DNA of 27,856 bases from a virus: IMG/VR virus record IMGVR_UViG_3300042430_002389, positions 1 through 27,856 of that record. The stretch is one strand, 5' to 3'. Below are positions 12,053-18,647 of the stretch, one piece after another. Within the stretch, counting starts at the first letter, position 1. Every line of letters begins with the position of its first letter. The notes beneath the pieces were generated by a model. That model saw only the letters and a program-made list of their open reading frames with translations, did not search any database and was not told the DNA's origin. The position numbers were made by a program, and so were the translations under genes.

Positions 12053-12793
12053 ATGACTAACTACAGCCAAATTTTCAAAAAGCGCAGTTTACTATCTGAT
12101 GGCAGCACCAATGCCAAAACAATTAAAAATAGCCTAAAAAGCTACATTTTGTATCTTTCGCCATACACCAAAAACAGCAAAGGGATAAACATTTGCCCTA
12201 ATGCATCGAATGGCTGTATTTTGGCTTGCTTAGATACCTCGGGAATGGGCGTTTTTTCAAACGTTCAATTTGCAAGAATTCAAAAAACTGATTTTTACAT
12301 TTACGAGCGCACAGCATTTATAAATAAACTTGTAAATGAGTTAATGCGATTAAATAAGAAAGCCGAAAAATTGGGCGAAAAATTTGCCATTCGTTTGAAT
12401 GGGACATCTGATTTGGATTTCATTGCAATTATTAAAAATCGCAGTGGTATTGATGTGCTTGAATGTATGCCTAATTTGGTTTTTTACGACTATACAAAAA
12501 CTTTAGGCAAAGTTCGAAAGTATGCTGGCACAAATTATGTTTTGACCTTTTCACGTTCAGAGAGCAACCACAGCGAGTGCATAGAGGCTTTGGCTTTGGG
12601 CGCAAATGTAGCAGCGGTGTTTAGTGGTGGTTTACCATCTAATTATTTAGGCGCTGTTGTAGTAGATGGGGACAAATCAGATATCGTTATGCTTTACAAT
12701 CGTGGTGTAATTTTAGGATTAACCGCAAAAGGAAAAGCGAAAAAGGACGATAGTGGTTTTGTTGTTAACTCTAATTCTTTACACTATGCATAG
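12053..12793 (+). CDS. Gene product 88 (GP88) family protein
   Basis: 246 aa. Recognised by the block 'YLSPYTKNSKGINICPNASNGCILACLDTSG' (34-64) with Cys48, Cys55, Cys59, then FAIRLNGTSDLDF (111-123), VFYDYTKT (143-150), FSRSESN (166-172) and the C-terminal 'GVILGLTAKGKAKKDDSGFVVNS' (218-240). These match the phage GP88 family first named from mycobacteriophages, whose biochemical role is unknown. The three-cysteine cluster suggests metal or Fe-S binding (inference). Codon use is visibly more A/T-rich than in flanking genes, and it is on the opposite strand to the replication operon, consistent with a separately acquired block. Confidence 0.85.
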   Translation: MTNYSQIFKKRSLLSDGSTNAKTIKNSLKSYILYLSPYTKNSKGINICPNASNGCILACLDTSGMGVFSNVQFARIQKTDFYIYERTAFINKLVNELMRLNKKAEKLGEKFAIRLNGTSDLDFIAIIKNRSGIDVLECMPNLVFYDYTKTLGKVRKYAGTNYVLTFSRSESNHSECIEALALGANVAAVFSGGLPSNYLGAVVVDGDKSDIVMLYNRGVILGLTAKGKAKKDDSGFVVNSNSLHYA

Positions 12794-12986
12794 TTATCAT
12801 TTCGCTGTAGGTAATTTCTACCTACGTTCTATGAGATATCTAGAAACAAAAAAACCAGAGCATCTACAAAGCATATTAAGTGCCTCTATCTACTTAAAAA
12901 CGCATAAAGGATGGGTATTTGATAGCGACTATATAAACTCTTTAAGCATAGAGCAATTAATATGCTTGACTAACAAGATAGCATAG
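12786..12986 (+). CDS. Small protein downstream of Gp88, unknown
   Basis: 66 aa from ATG 12786 (MHSYHFAVGNFYLRSMRYLETKKPEHLQS...), overlapping the GP88 stop by 8 nt. An upstream ATG at 12753 would give a hydrophobic leader encoded inside GP88 and is less likely. Helical, with 'FYLRSMRYLETKKPEHLQSILSASIYLKTHKGW', possibly TPR-like in length. A terminator follows 20 nt after the stop. Confidence 0.55.
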   Translation: MHSYHFAVGNFYLRSMRYLETKKPEHLQSILSASIYLKTHKGWVFDSDYINSLSIEQLICLTNKIA

Positions 12987-13005
12987 CAAAACACCACTAA
13001 TAAGA

Positions 13006-13037
13006 AAGGATGTAATTAAGTTTACATCCTTTTTTTT
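13006..13037 (+). terminator. Intrinsic terminator closing the Gp88 block
   Basis: AAGGATGTAA (13006-13015) pairs perfectly with TTACATCCTT (13022-13031) over a 6-nt loop, followed by a run of eight T (13030-13037). Confidence 0.85.
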
Positions 13038-13213
13038 ATGCCTAATTGTTAACGCCCTATTTTTAGCCGTTTTAAGGCGTTATTTCGGTTCGTTTGGTAC
13101 ATTGGTATGGGTTGATAGGTTAACGTGGCTTAGAAGGCTTTAAAATAGCCTTAGATGCGATGTTACAAGCTTTGGTGTTTATAGGCTTTTTATATGTGGT
13201 GTTTTGTAGTGGT

Positions 13214-13271
13214 GATTTGGTGTATTGATTTGGTGTATTGTGTAAGGGATTGATTAAGGGGATTTGGTATT
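13214..13271 (+). repeat. Tandem 13-mer repeats
   Basis: GATTTGGTGTATT occurs twice in perfect tandem (13214-13226, 13227-13239), with a third, two-base-shorter copy GATTTGGTATT at 13261-13271. The layout recalls the 13-mer unwinding repeats of bacterial origins, although the sequence differs. Confidence 0.8.
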
Positions 13272-13342
13272 CCGCCATCCGTCCACCTCATAAAAAAACA
13301 CAGCGATTTCAGATAATATGAACGCCTGGTAATCGCATCTAC

Positions 13343-13701
13343 CTTGTGTTATGCGAGGTCAGTCCTTATCCATTACGGCTATGACTTGTGTTGCAAGCAC
13401 AAGGTACAACCCGCCCAGATTTGAGTGGTGGGGTGGGAGTTCCCCCATCTCCATAATACTCAATCTATCTAACACAAGACAAAACATACCATACTCTATT
13501 CTCTTCCCTCCGACAACTCTTGGGGAAAGCAAGCTGATGTCTCCATGGTCCTCCACATAAACGCTAATGGTGTTTAGCTGCGATGTAACGAACGAACTAT
13601 GCTGGGTGGATAGATTGTATGCCTCCAGTTATTTTAAGCCTTTAGAGGGCAGATTCTTTCCTTACCCACCAACTTTTTGAAAAACACCTTTCCAACACAA
13701 G
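13343..13701. repeat. Dispersed AACACAAG/CTTGTGTT sites
   Basis: CTTGTGTT at 13343-13350 and 13385-13392 (plus), its complement AACACAAG at 13471-13478 and 13694-13701. The last two share AACACAAGAC. The site at 13385 forms an inverted pair with CACAAG at 13398-13403. One more copy is at 11630 in the divergent control region. Possible initiator or regulator binding sites. Confidence 0.6.
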
Positions 13702-13763
13702 ACTAACCAAACTATGCTGATTTCAGTCAAAAAAAGCAAAATCGGACAATATATATATTTACT

Positions 13764-13818
13764 AGTAATAGTATTAATAGTAATATCTTATTAATAGTAA
13801 TAGTATTAATAGTAATAT
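13764..13818. repeat. AT-rich 23-bp direct repeat
   Basis: A perfect 23-bp repeat (13764-13786 and 13796-13818; built from AGTAATA and TTAATAGTAAT units) inside a stretch of about 90 bases that is nearly all A/T (13748-13838). A natural DNA-unwinding element. Confidence 0.85.
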
Positions 13819-14075
13819 AACTATTATATATTCAATATAGAAGGTCGAAACTAACTTCCAAGCTTTTTCTTTCAAAGTTTTCCGCAGAAAGTAGGTCAGA
13901 ATGGTTCTTTAGAGGCTAATTTTTGAATTGTTTAATAAGTTAGTTTTAGTGTAATTCAAATCTAATTCTAAAGGTTCGGTGTTTTCTACACGGATAAGCT
14001 ATTGTGGTTTAATTTCTTATGAAGGTTTCTACACGATGAGAAGACAGTTGTAAGACAGTGTTTGGATTCTGTAAA

Positions 14076-14084
14076 TTATCCACA
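14076..14084 (+). promoter_or_regulatory. DnaA box
   Basis: TTATCCACA, a perfect consensus DnaA box in non-coding DNA; looser relatives are at 13366 (TTATCCATT) and, on the minus strand, near 13998 (TTATCCGTG). The phage encodes a DnaA domain IV-like protein. Confidence 0.6.
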
Positions 14085-14131
14085 TTTGTATATATCAGGG
14101 GTAAGGTATATTTTTTTTTTAATGAACAAAG

Positions 14132-14159
14132 TTGACTTTTGCAGAAAGTTTGTATCTTG
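14132..14159 (+). promoter_or_regulatory. Candidate promoter for the four-gene cluster
   Basis: TTGAC (14132-14136) with TATCTTG (14153-14159) 18 bp after the TTG; the -7 element is one base short of TAnnTTTG. The leader is about 15 nt before the ATG at 14180. Confidence 0.45.
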
Positions 14160-14179
14160 CGCCTACTAACTAAAACAAC

Positions 14180-14389
14180 ATGAGCGAAACACTTGAGAGG
14201 CACATTAGCGTGTCTATCCGTACTCCTGAAACTAAGTTTTCAGTTGAACTACCTGCTGGATCTACCGTGCAGGATATCATTAATCTTATCGGCTTCATAA
14301 TCGATAAGGATGTTAAACCTTCTAGCCAGGCTACTGATGCAATTGTATTGCATAGGAAAGTGCCGAAGACAGATTTAATCGACTTATAA
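14180..14389 (+). CDS. Hypothetical protein
   Basis: 69 aa beginning MSETLERHISVSIRTPETKFSVELPAGSTVQDIINLIGFII: alternating beta-strand residues then a helix, like a small beta-grasp or ubiquitin-like start. No conserved motif recognised. First of four closely spaced rightward genes just ahead of the terminase operon. Confidence 0.6.
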   Translation: MSETLERHISVSIRTPETKFSVELPAGSTVQDIINLIGFIIDKDVKPSSQATDAIVLHRKVPKTDLIDL

Positions 14390-14393
14390 GCTT

Positions 14394-14705
14394 ATGAAGG
14401 AATCTAAACTACGCCTACTGATAAAGGAACTCCTAGGCAAGCAGTACGAGCTTGTAGGACTTACCTTCGAGCAAGCCACGGAGATGCCATTCGAGAAGTT
14501 TCTTGAATACAAGATAACTATGGACCAAAGCCAAGAATGGAGCAAGTGGGCTATAAAGTACGCAGCAAAGAAAATGGGCTGGACTATGGCTATGGCTAGA
14601 AAAGAGATATTGTGGCTTGACCTCCATAGAGGCCTTAGCGTTAAGCTAACAAGTGACGAGTACGAACTTAAAGACTTAAAACCATATTTTGATGAAGAAC
14701 GGTAA
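14394..14705 (+). CDS. Hypothetical protein
   Basis: 103 aa, helical and charged: MKESKLRLLIKELLGKQYELVG, a Trp-rich centre (QEWSKWAIKYAAKKMGWTMAMARKEILWLDLHRGLSVKL) and an acidic C-terminus. It could be a small DNA- or protein-binding regulator. 4 nt after the preceding stop and a 14-nt overlap with the next gene. Confidence 0.6.
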   Translation: MKESKLRLLIKELLGKQYELVGLTFEQATEMPFEKFLEYKITMDQSQEWSKWAIKYAAKKMGWTMAMARKEILWLDLHRGLSVKLTSDEYELKDLKPYFDEER

Positions 14706-14862
14706 ACAAGAGGGCGCAGATAAGAAGAAGCCCGAAAAGCACGACCTAAACAAGAACCCCGATAAATACCGAGTAAGGATATTCGACCCTAGCCACTACG
14801 AGCGAGTGCTTCAGGTATTCCCTAACGGCAGCACCGGCTGGGTGGAAAGGAGAAAGTCATGA
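14692..14862 (+). CDS. Small basic protein (56 aa)
   Basis: The ATG at 14692 lies inside the end of the previous gene and the TGA forms an ATGA with the next. MKNGKQEGADKKKPEKHDLNK is a charged, probably disordered start, followed by 'YRVRIFDPSHYERVLQVFPNGSTGWVERRKS', which looks like a small folded beta unit. Exact fit between neighbours supports it. Function unknown. Confidence 0.6.
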   Translation: MKNGKQEGADKKKPEKHDLNKNPDKYRVRIFDPSHYERVLQVFPNGSTGWVERRKS

Positions 14863-15074
14863 CCGATAAGATGGTTGAGCAGGTAGTCGCTAAGTTCCGC
14901 AGACGATCCGAGGTAGGTATTAACAAGTACGGCACTACCCTTTGCAGGAACAATGCAGAAATCAATGACCGCCTTACCCACTTAGAAGAAGAGCTGATGG
15001 ATGCCACCCTTTACATTCAGTGGATCAAGCAGAAGCTAGAATACACGGATGAACAACCCACGGATATTTTCTAA
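14859..15074 (+). CDS. Small MazG-like/phage conserved protein (KYGTTL...EELMDA)
   Basis: 71 aa. 'VVAKFRRRSEVGINKYGTTLCRNN' followed by 'RLTHLEEELMDATLYIQWIKQKL' is a pattern I recognise in short phage proteins (RSxxGxxKYGTTLxRxD...WLxHLxEELMDAxxYI). The HLxEELMDAxxY helix resembles the EExxD metal-binding helix of MazG-type nucleotide pyrophosphohydrolases, so a role in nucleotide pool sanitation is possible; at 71 aa the fold may be incomplete or need a dimer. Confidence 0.65.
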   Translation: MTDKMVEQVVAKFRRRSEVGINKYGTTLCRNNAEINDRLTHLEEELMDATLYIQWIKQKLEYTDEQPTDIF

Positions 15075-15164
15075 CTTTGCTCTAACAGTACCTCGCAGCC
15101 TCTCAACGATGCTTACTGGCGTGGTCTTTTACAACCTTTGGGATCGTGAGTACACGGTCGATAG

Positions 15165-15194
15165 ACCCCAGCAGAAGTGTTGGGGTTTCTTTTT
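15165..15194 (+). terminator. Intrinsic terminator
   Basis: ACCCCAGCA (15165-15173), GAAG tetraloop, TGTTGGGGT (15178-15186; one G-T pair), then a T-rich run to 15194. Ends the 14180-15074 cluster about 90 nt after its last stop. Confidence 0.8.
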
Positions 15195-15416
15195 GTCCAG
15201 CTTATCACAAGCCAGGTTATATCCTTAGTAACTATAATATACTTTAAGGCTAACCCCTTAAAACAAAGCCCCGGATTTCTCAACCCAGGGCAGCTAAACA
15301 AAATAAAGAAACAACAGTACTTTTAGCAAAACAAAAAGTAGCAGCACAAATGTACCCATAAACAAATCGAAAAACAAGTATATTTGTATATCGTTTTTAG
15401 TTAGTTTCCTTTGTGT
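15195..15416. other. Intergenic, no gene seen
   Basis: Contains a 7-bp perfect hairpin (TTTAAGG 15243-15249 / CCTTAAA 15256-15262) and a perfect -7 element TATATTTG (15379-15386) without a recognisable -33 partner. A short ORF on the minus strand at 15113-15301 overlaps the terminator and looks accidental. Confidence 0.5.
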
Positions 15417-15443
15417 AAGAGCTGCCTTATGGTGGCTCTTTTG
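15417..15443 (+). terminator. Hairpin abutting the late promoter, probable weak terminator
   Basis: AAGAGCTGCC (15417-15426), loop TTAT, GGTGGCTCTT (15431-15440) with two G-T pairs, then a short T run to 15442. It may stop read-through from 15379 before the terminase promoter, whose -33 TTTTG is the same T run. Confidence 0.5.
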
Positions 15444-15471
15444 CATAATTCAATATTAGGAACTAAATTTG
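15439..15471 (+). promoter_or_regulatory. Late promoter for terminase, leaderless arrangement
   Basis: TTTTG (15439-15443), 20-bp spacer, TAAATTTG (15464-15471), a perfect -7 element, only 4 nt before the ATG at 15476. The predicted start is at or near the ATG itself. Confidence 0.6.
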
Positions 15472-15475
15472 CTTC

Positions 15476-15907
15476 ATGCCCGAAGAAAAGCCAAGCAAAA
15501 ACAAGCACGACCACCGAGCAAACCTCATCCCTATCTCAGGTCCCGATGACCCAAGGATAGTAGCTGTCAAAAAGTTAAGGGAAGCTAAGAAGAAGGACTT
15601 AAAGAATATGCTTGAGATAGAACTCAACAAAAGCATAAATGGAGTCACTCGCATGGAAGGACTGATTGCAAGATTAGTCTCTGAGGGTATCCGTGGCAAT
15701 ATGAGAGCCATAGAGCTTGTTCTTGCCTACATCTATGGTAAGCCACAGAATGCAGTGCAGGAGAACAACGACAAGCCATTCGTGCTTGAACTAACTGACG
15801 GAAATGACTCGGTAACAGTATCAGGTGATTCGATGCCGCAGGTGGTTGACATTGATGACTCCGAAGAGATAGAAGAAGACTTACGAGAAGAAGATGAAAT
15901 TAACTAA
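15476..15907 (+). CDS. Probable terminase small subunit
   Basis: 143 aa. Basic N-terminus (KPSKNKHDHRAN), 'ISGPDDPRIVAVKKLREAKKKDLKNMLEIELNK' helix, a central helical part (MEGLIARLVSEGIRGNMRAIELVLAYIYGKPQ) like small terminase/DUF5681-type proteins, and a very acidic tail (DIDDSEEIEEDLREEDEIN). The call rests mainly on position: directly upstream of the large subunit with a 14-nt overlap, and at the head of the late operon. Small subunits bind the pac/cos site and regulate the motor. Confidence 0.7.
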   Translation: MPEEKPSKNKHDHRANLIPISGPDDPRIVAVKKLREAKKKDLKNMLEIELNKSINGVTRMEGLIARLVSEGIRGNMRAIELVLAYIYGKPQNAVQENNDKPFVLELTDGNDSVTVSGDSMPQVVDIDDSEEIEEDLREEDEIN

Positions 15908-17234
15908 AAGACAAACGGAGGCCTATCGGCTTGCGCTGTCCGGAGAGAAGCAGTTCATCTTGTTTGGCGGAGCTATCCGGGGTGGAAAAACTTACTGGCT
16001 TCTTCTAACCTTCATATCCCTATGCTCCAAGTTTCCGAAGAGCAGATGGGTGATTGTTCGTGCGAATATGCCTACGCTCGAAAGAACTACCTTAGTAACT
16101 TTTAACTCCATTCTAAATGAAGGATTGGCTAAGTATATTTCCTCTTGGGACAAAAAGGCGCAGACGGTCACTTTCACTAATGGCAGCGAGATTATCTTCA
16201 TGGGCGAAAACTACGAAACGGATAAGGACTTGGACCGCTTCAAGGGACTCGAAATAAATGGAGGAGGCATTGACGAGATTAACGAGTGCCAAGAGCAGAC
16301 GCTGTACAAAATGCTCGAACGTGCTGGATCATGGAACAACTCTGTTGGCAGACCGCCTATCGTAGTACTTGCCACTTGTAACCCTGCTAACAACTGGGTA
16401 AAGGAAGAAGTCTACGACAGATGGCAGAAGAAGTCATTGCCCGAAACTTGGGCGTACATTCCTTCCAAGATTACAGACAACCCTTACATCCCTGCCGACT
16501 ACCTTCAGTCTCTAAAGGCGAATATGCCCGAATACGAATACCTACGATTCGTGGAGGGAGACTGGGAGATTCAAGAGAAGCCCGACAATCCGTTTTTCAT
16601 GGCGTATGACGCACTAACTCACGAAAGTCAGTCCATACACTTCAACCCGAATATTCCGTTGCTTATATCGCTTGATTTTAACTTGCAGCCTTTTGCTGGT
16701 ATCGTAGCGCAGAAGTGGAAAGATGACCAAGGAGAACATTTCCACATAGTAGATGAGTTTAACGTAGTGGATGGAAGCATCCCGAAGATGATAGATGTGA
16801 TTAAGGAAAGGTATGAGCCATATCTTCCTATGTGCCTTATTACTGGTGATGCCATGGGCAAAAGGGGAGACCTCTCTCAGAGGGACAATGCCAACTACTA
16901 CGAGCAGCTTGCAAGAGGGCTTAACCTTAGCACTAAGCAGATACGGATACAGCCTAACCCTAAGCACGAAAACAGCAGGGCGCAATGTAACTATGTCCTT
17001 AGAAACCACCCCGACTTCAAGGTGAATCCTAAGAAATGCCCGAATATGTCAAGGGACTTTAAGCAACTTAGATGCGATGCTGCTGGCAACATTATAAAAC
17101 GTAACCGACAGATTATCAGCCAGTTAGCGGATCACGGTGACTCTTGCAGATATATGATTAATACCTTTTTGAACGATTGGTATTTGATTCATTTGAAAAG
17201 AAGTGGATATAAAACTTTACCTTTACCTCATTAA
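15894..17234 (+). CDS. terL: Terminase large subunit
   Basis: 446 aa. ATPase domain: Walker A GGAIRGGKT (25-33), Walker B GGGIDE (123-128), coupling-like motif ATCNP (160-164). Nuclease domain: LISLDFN with Asp261, ITGDAMG with Asp319, and ADHGDSCRYM with Asp413/Asp416, the RNase H-like acidic triad of large terminases (Terminase_3/6 type). It drives ATP-dependent DNA packaging into the procapsid and cuts the concatemer. Slightly short compared with many TerL proteins but all motifs are intact. The next gene follows 15 nt later but is not a portal. Confidence 0.95.
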   Translation: MKLTKRQTEAYRLALSGEKQFILFGGAIRGGKTYWLLLTFISLCSKFPKSRWVIVRANMPTLERTTLVTFNSILNEGLAKYISSWDKKAQTVTFTNGSEIIFMGENYETDKDLDRFKGLEINGGGIDEINECQEQTLYKMLERAGSWNNSVGRPPIVVLATCNPANNWVKEEVYDRWQKKSLPETWAYIPSKITDNPYIPADYLQSLKANMPEYEYLRFVEGDWEIQEKPDNPFFMAYDALTHESQSIHFNPNIPLLISLDFNLQPFAGIVAQKWKDDQGEHFHIVDEFNVVDGSIPKMIDVIKERYEPYLPMCLITGDAMGKRGDLSQRDNANYYEQLARGLNLSTKQIRIQPNPKHENSRAQCNYVLRNHPDFKVNPKKCPNMSRDFKQLRCDAAGNIIKRNRQIISQLADHGDSCRYMINTFLNDWYLIHLKRSGYKTLPLPH

Positions 17235-17249
17235 TAAAATAGTAAAGCT

Positions 17250-17588
17250 ATGAGCTGCCTTGAATGCACCGATTGTCTTGATTTGGGAACTTACGATATC
17301 TGCTGCGAAGAAGTGTTTATCGGGAGGATGCCTGATGCAGAAACCGAGTATTTATTACTGATTAAAGACTTGTCTCTTAATTCGATTATTAGGCAGGTGT
17401 ATGAGTCTTCTGCTCAAGGAGATGTTTACCTCATTCCTGACCAAACTAAATTTGCTGTAAATAGAACATATGAAGTCAGAATTTACCCTGCTGATGCTTG
17501 CAATTTTGATGATCCCCTTGATATTGATACGGATATCTCTGAGGATCTTGAAAGCTGTGTTTCGTTGGATTTTTTCTATTCCGAATGA
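17250..17588 (+). CDS. Hypothetical Cys-rich protein
   Basis: 112 aa. The N-terminus has five cysteines in 19 residues (MSCLECTDCLDLGTYDICC), then a beta-rich body (YLLLIKDLSLNSIIRQVYES, GDVYLIPDQTKFAVNRTYEVRIYPADAC). Small structural proteins with Cys-rich starts recur in this late operon (see 22892-24328), so a tail or neck component is plausible. 4-nt overlap with the next gene. Confidence 0.6.
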   Translation: MSCLECTDCLDLGTYDICCEEVFIGRMPDAETEYLLLIKDLSLNSIIRQVYESSAQGDVYLIPDQTKFAVNRTYEVRIYPADACNFDDPLDIDTDISEDLESCVSLDFFYSE

Positions 17589-17875
17589 TAGAGAGAGCGA
17601 TAATAGTTAGTCTACTCATAGTAGCTACTCATATCTCCTTTGAACCTGATATGATATTCGAGAAGATTGGACGCTTTTTGTCCAAAGCTTTCCCCGAAGG
17701 TAATCCCCTTAACAAACCCACACACGCTTGTGTCGCTTGCATGGCTTCTATTTGGGGCGTTATTTACTACGCTGCCACATCTTTTGCACCAGGCTTTGAT
17801 TTTAACGCTTTAGAGATGATATTTGTATGCGCCATGTGCGTACCGCTTAATTTCATCTTTATAAAACTAGCTTAA
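17585..17875 (+). CDS. Membrane protein with CxxCMAS motif (DUF1360-like)
   Basis: 96 aa with hydrophobic segments at about 5-17, 50-66 and 76-95. The central 'KPTHACVACMASIWG' (44-58; Cys49, Cys52) resembles the 'KPxxxCxxCMxxxWG' signature of DUF1360-type small membrane proteins. Why such a protein sits between terminase and tail genes is unclear; a membrane-linked assembly or lysis role is possible. ATGA-type junctions on both sides. Confidence 0.6.
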   Translation: MIERAIIVSLLIVATHISFEPDMIFEKIGRFLSKAFPEGNPLNKPTHACVACMASIWGVIYYAATSFAPGFDFNALEMIFVCAMCVPLNFIFIKLA

Positions 17876-18489
17876 TGATAAAATTTGTTTATCGGCTTTT
17901 CAAGAAAGAGCTGACCCAAATGGTTTGGGACGAGACCTACAAGCCTGACCGAATGCGAGGCTTAAAGTTTGCCATGGTCTGCGAGGGGCATAAGTTTTTT
18001 GTTTACAACAACTTATTCGATGTCCCTATCGAACGAATGGGCAGAGTGCAAGATTATATCATCCAGCTTAACCGAGTAGTTAGCAATGATGAGCTAGCAA
18101 ACTTTATTCAGAACATGGAGCAGGCTTTATTCAATGCTACCAGCGGAGATAAGGTAAAGGACTTGGCTAAGATTGGTTTCCTTATAGGAGAACTTAAAAG
18201 CAGAAAAGAGATGCTCTTGCATCCTGAGATTATGATGGAGTTAGCCGGTGCGCTATACATCCGTGAAGACCAAGACCCAGCTGAGTGGAACGATGAATTC
18301 GAACACAAGAAAGTGGATATGTTCCGCAAGAACTACACGAGTGGCCAGCTTTACGATTTTTTCGTTACAGGCGGATTGAGTCAATTCTTTCCCAACTTCG
18401 AGTCTTTAGAGAAAGACTGGATGGTATTATGGGAGCAATCCCAAATCCGCCTACAAGCAATTCAGGACCTGATGAAGTCCTCACAATAG
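17875..18489 (+). CDS. Tail assembly chaperone (gpG-like)
   Basis: 204 aa: 'MIKFVYRLFKKELTQMVWDETYKPDRMRGLKFAMVCEGHKFFVYNNLFDVPIERM' followed by a helical domain. No strong family motif, but it is the ORF immediately before a short overlapping ORF and the tape measure, the standard place of the tail chaperone in siphoviruses. A slippery heptamer T TTT TTC lies in its zero frame at 18357-18363, and the -1 frame is open from at least 18300 to the stop at 18647. Ribosomes that slip would make a 257-aa G-T fusion (163 + 94 residues); those that do not stop at 18489. Confidence 0.7.
   Translation: MIKFVYRLFKKELTQMVWDETYKPDRMRGLKFAMVCEGHKFFVYNNLFDVPIERMGRVQDYIIQLNRVVSNDELANFIQNMEQALFNATSGDKVKDLAKIGFLIGELKSRKEMLLHPEIMMELAGALYIREDQDPAEWNDEFEHKKVDMFRKNYTSGQLYDFFVTGGLSQFFPNFESLEKDWMVLWEQSQIRLQAIQDLMKSSQ
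18357..18363 (+). promoter_or_regulatory. -1 ribosomal frameshift slippery site
   Basis: T TTT TTC in the frame of the 204-aa ORF (codons GAT TTT TTC), fitting X XXY YYZ. The -1 frame stays open through to 18647. A perfect 7-bp stem with an AGAG loop (AGTCTTT 18401-18407 / AAAGACT 18412-18418) lies 37 nt downstream, farther than usual for a stimulator. Confidence 0.55.
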
Positions 18490-18647
18490 GAGCAGAACTC
18501 TACATGAGTGATGTTAACTGGAGGGAGCTATTCATAAGCATGGCTCAAGGGGACATTATTGCCTATAACGAGTATATGAAATCTCCATTGGAGAAAGCCT
18601 TAACTTTGTTTTCGTACAACCGAAAAAAGAAGACCAAAGATGGCTAA
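18363..18647 (+). CDS. Tail chaperone frameshift extension (gpT-like), 3' part
   Basis: -1-frame ORF; its own ATG at 18429 would give 72 aa (MGAIPNPPTSNSGPDEVLTIGAELYM...). The conserved-looking part is 'DVNWRELFISMAQGDIIAYNEYMKSPLEKALTLFSYNRKKK', a pattern (WRELF, GD, Y, L..AL..L.Y.R.K) seen in the C-terminal halves of tail-chaperone fusions. The overlap with the gpG-like ORF is 61 nt even from the ATG and it ends 8 nt into the tape-measure gene. Most likely translated by -1 frameshifting; independent initiation at 18429 cannot be excluded. Confidence 0.6.
   Translation, partial: RYRRIESILSQLRVFRERLDGIMGAIPNPPTSNSGPDEVLTIGAELYMSDVNWRELFISMAQGDIIAYNEYMKSPLEKALTLFSYNRKKKTKDG

Larger units (their letters stand above)
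13038..14160. other. Gene-free region, candidate replication origin
   Basis: About 1.1 kb with no credible gene. Contents: inverted repeat TAACGCC (13050-13056)/GGCGTTA (13076-13082), tandem 13-mers, four AACACAAG/CTTGTGTT sites, an AT-only stretch with a 23-bp direct repeat, two TTTCTACACG copies (13983, 14026) and a perfect DnaA box (14076). Short ORFs on both strands around 13351-13560 overlap each other and look accidental. Confidence 0.5.

Noticed and set aside
13351-13560. Overlapping plus- and minus-strand ORFs of about 65-69 aa in the gene-free region
   Set aside because: Same DNA on opposite strands, no coupling to neighbours, no recognisable protein features; more likely chance frames in repeat-bearing regulatory DNA.
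15110-15170. tRNA-like stretch before the terminator at 15165
   Set aside because: No proper T-arm (GTTCRANNC), no acceptor pairing and no anticodon arm could be formed; only the terminator hairpin is supported.
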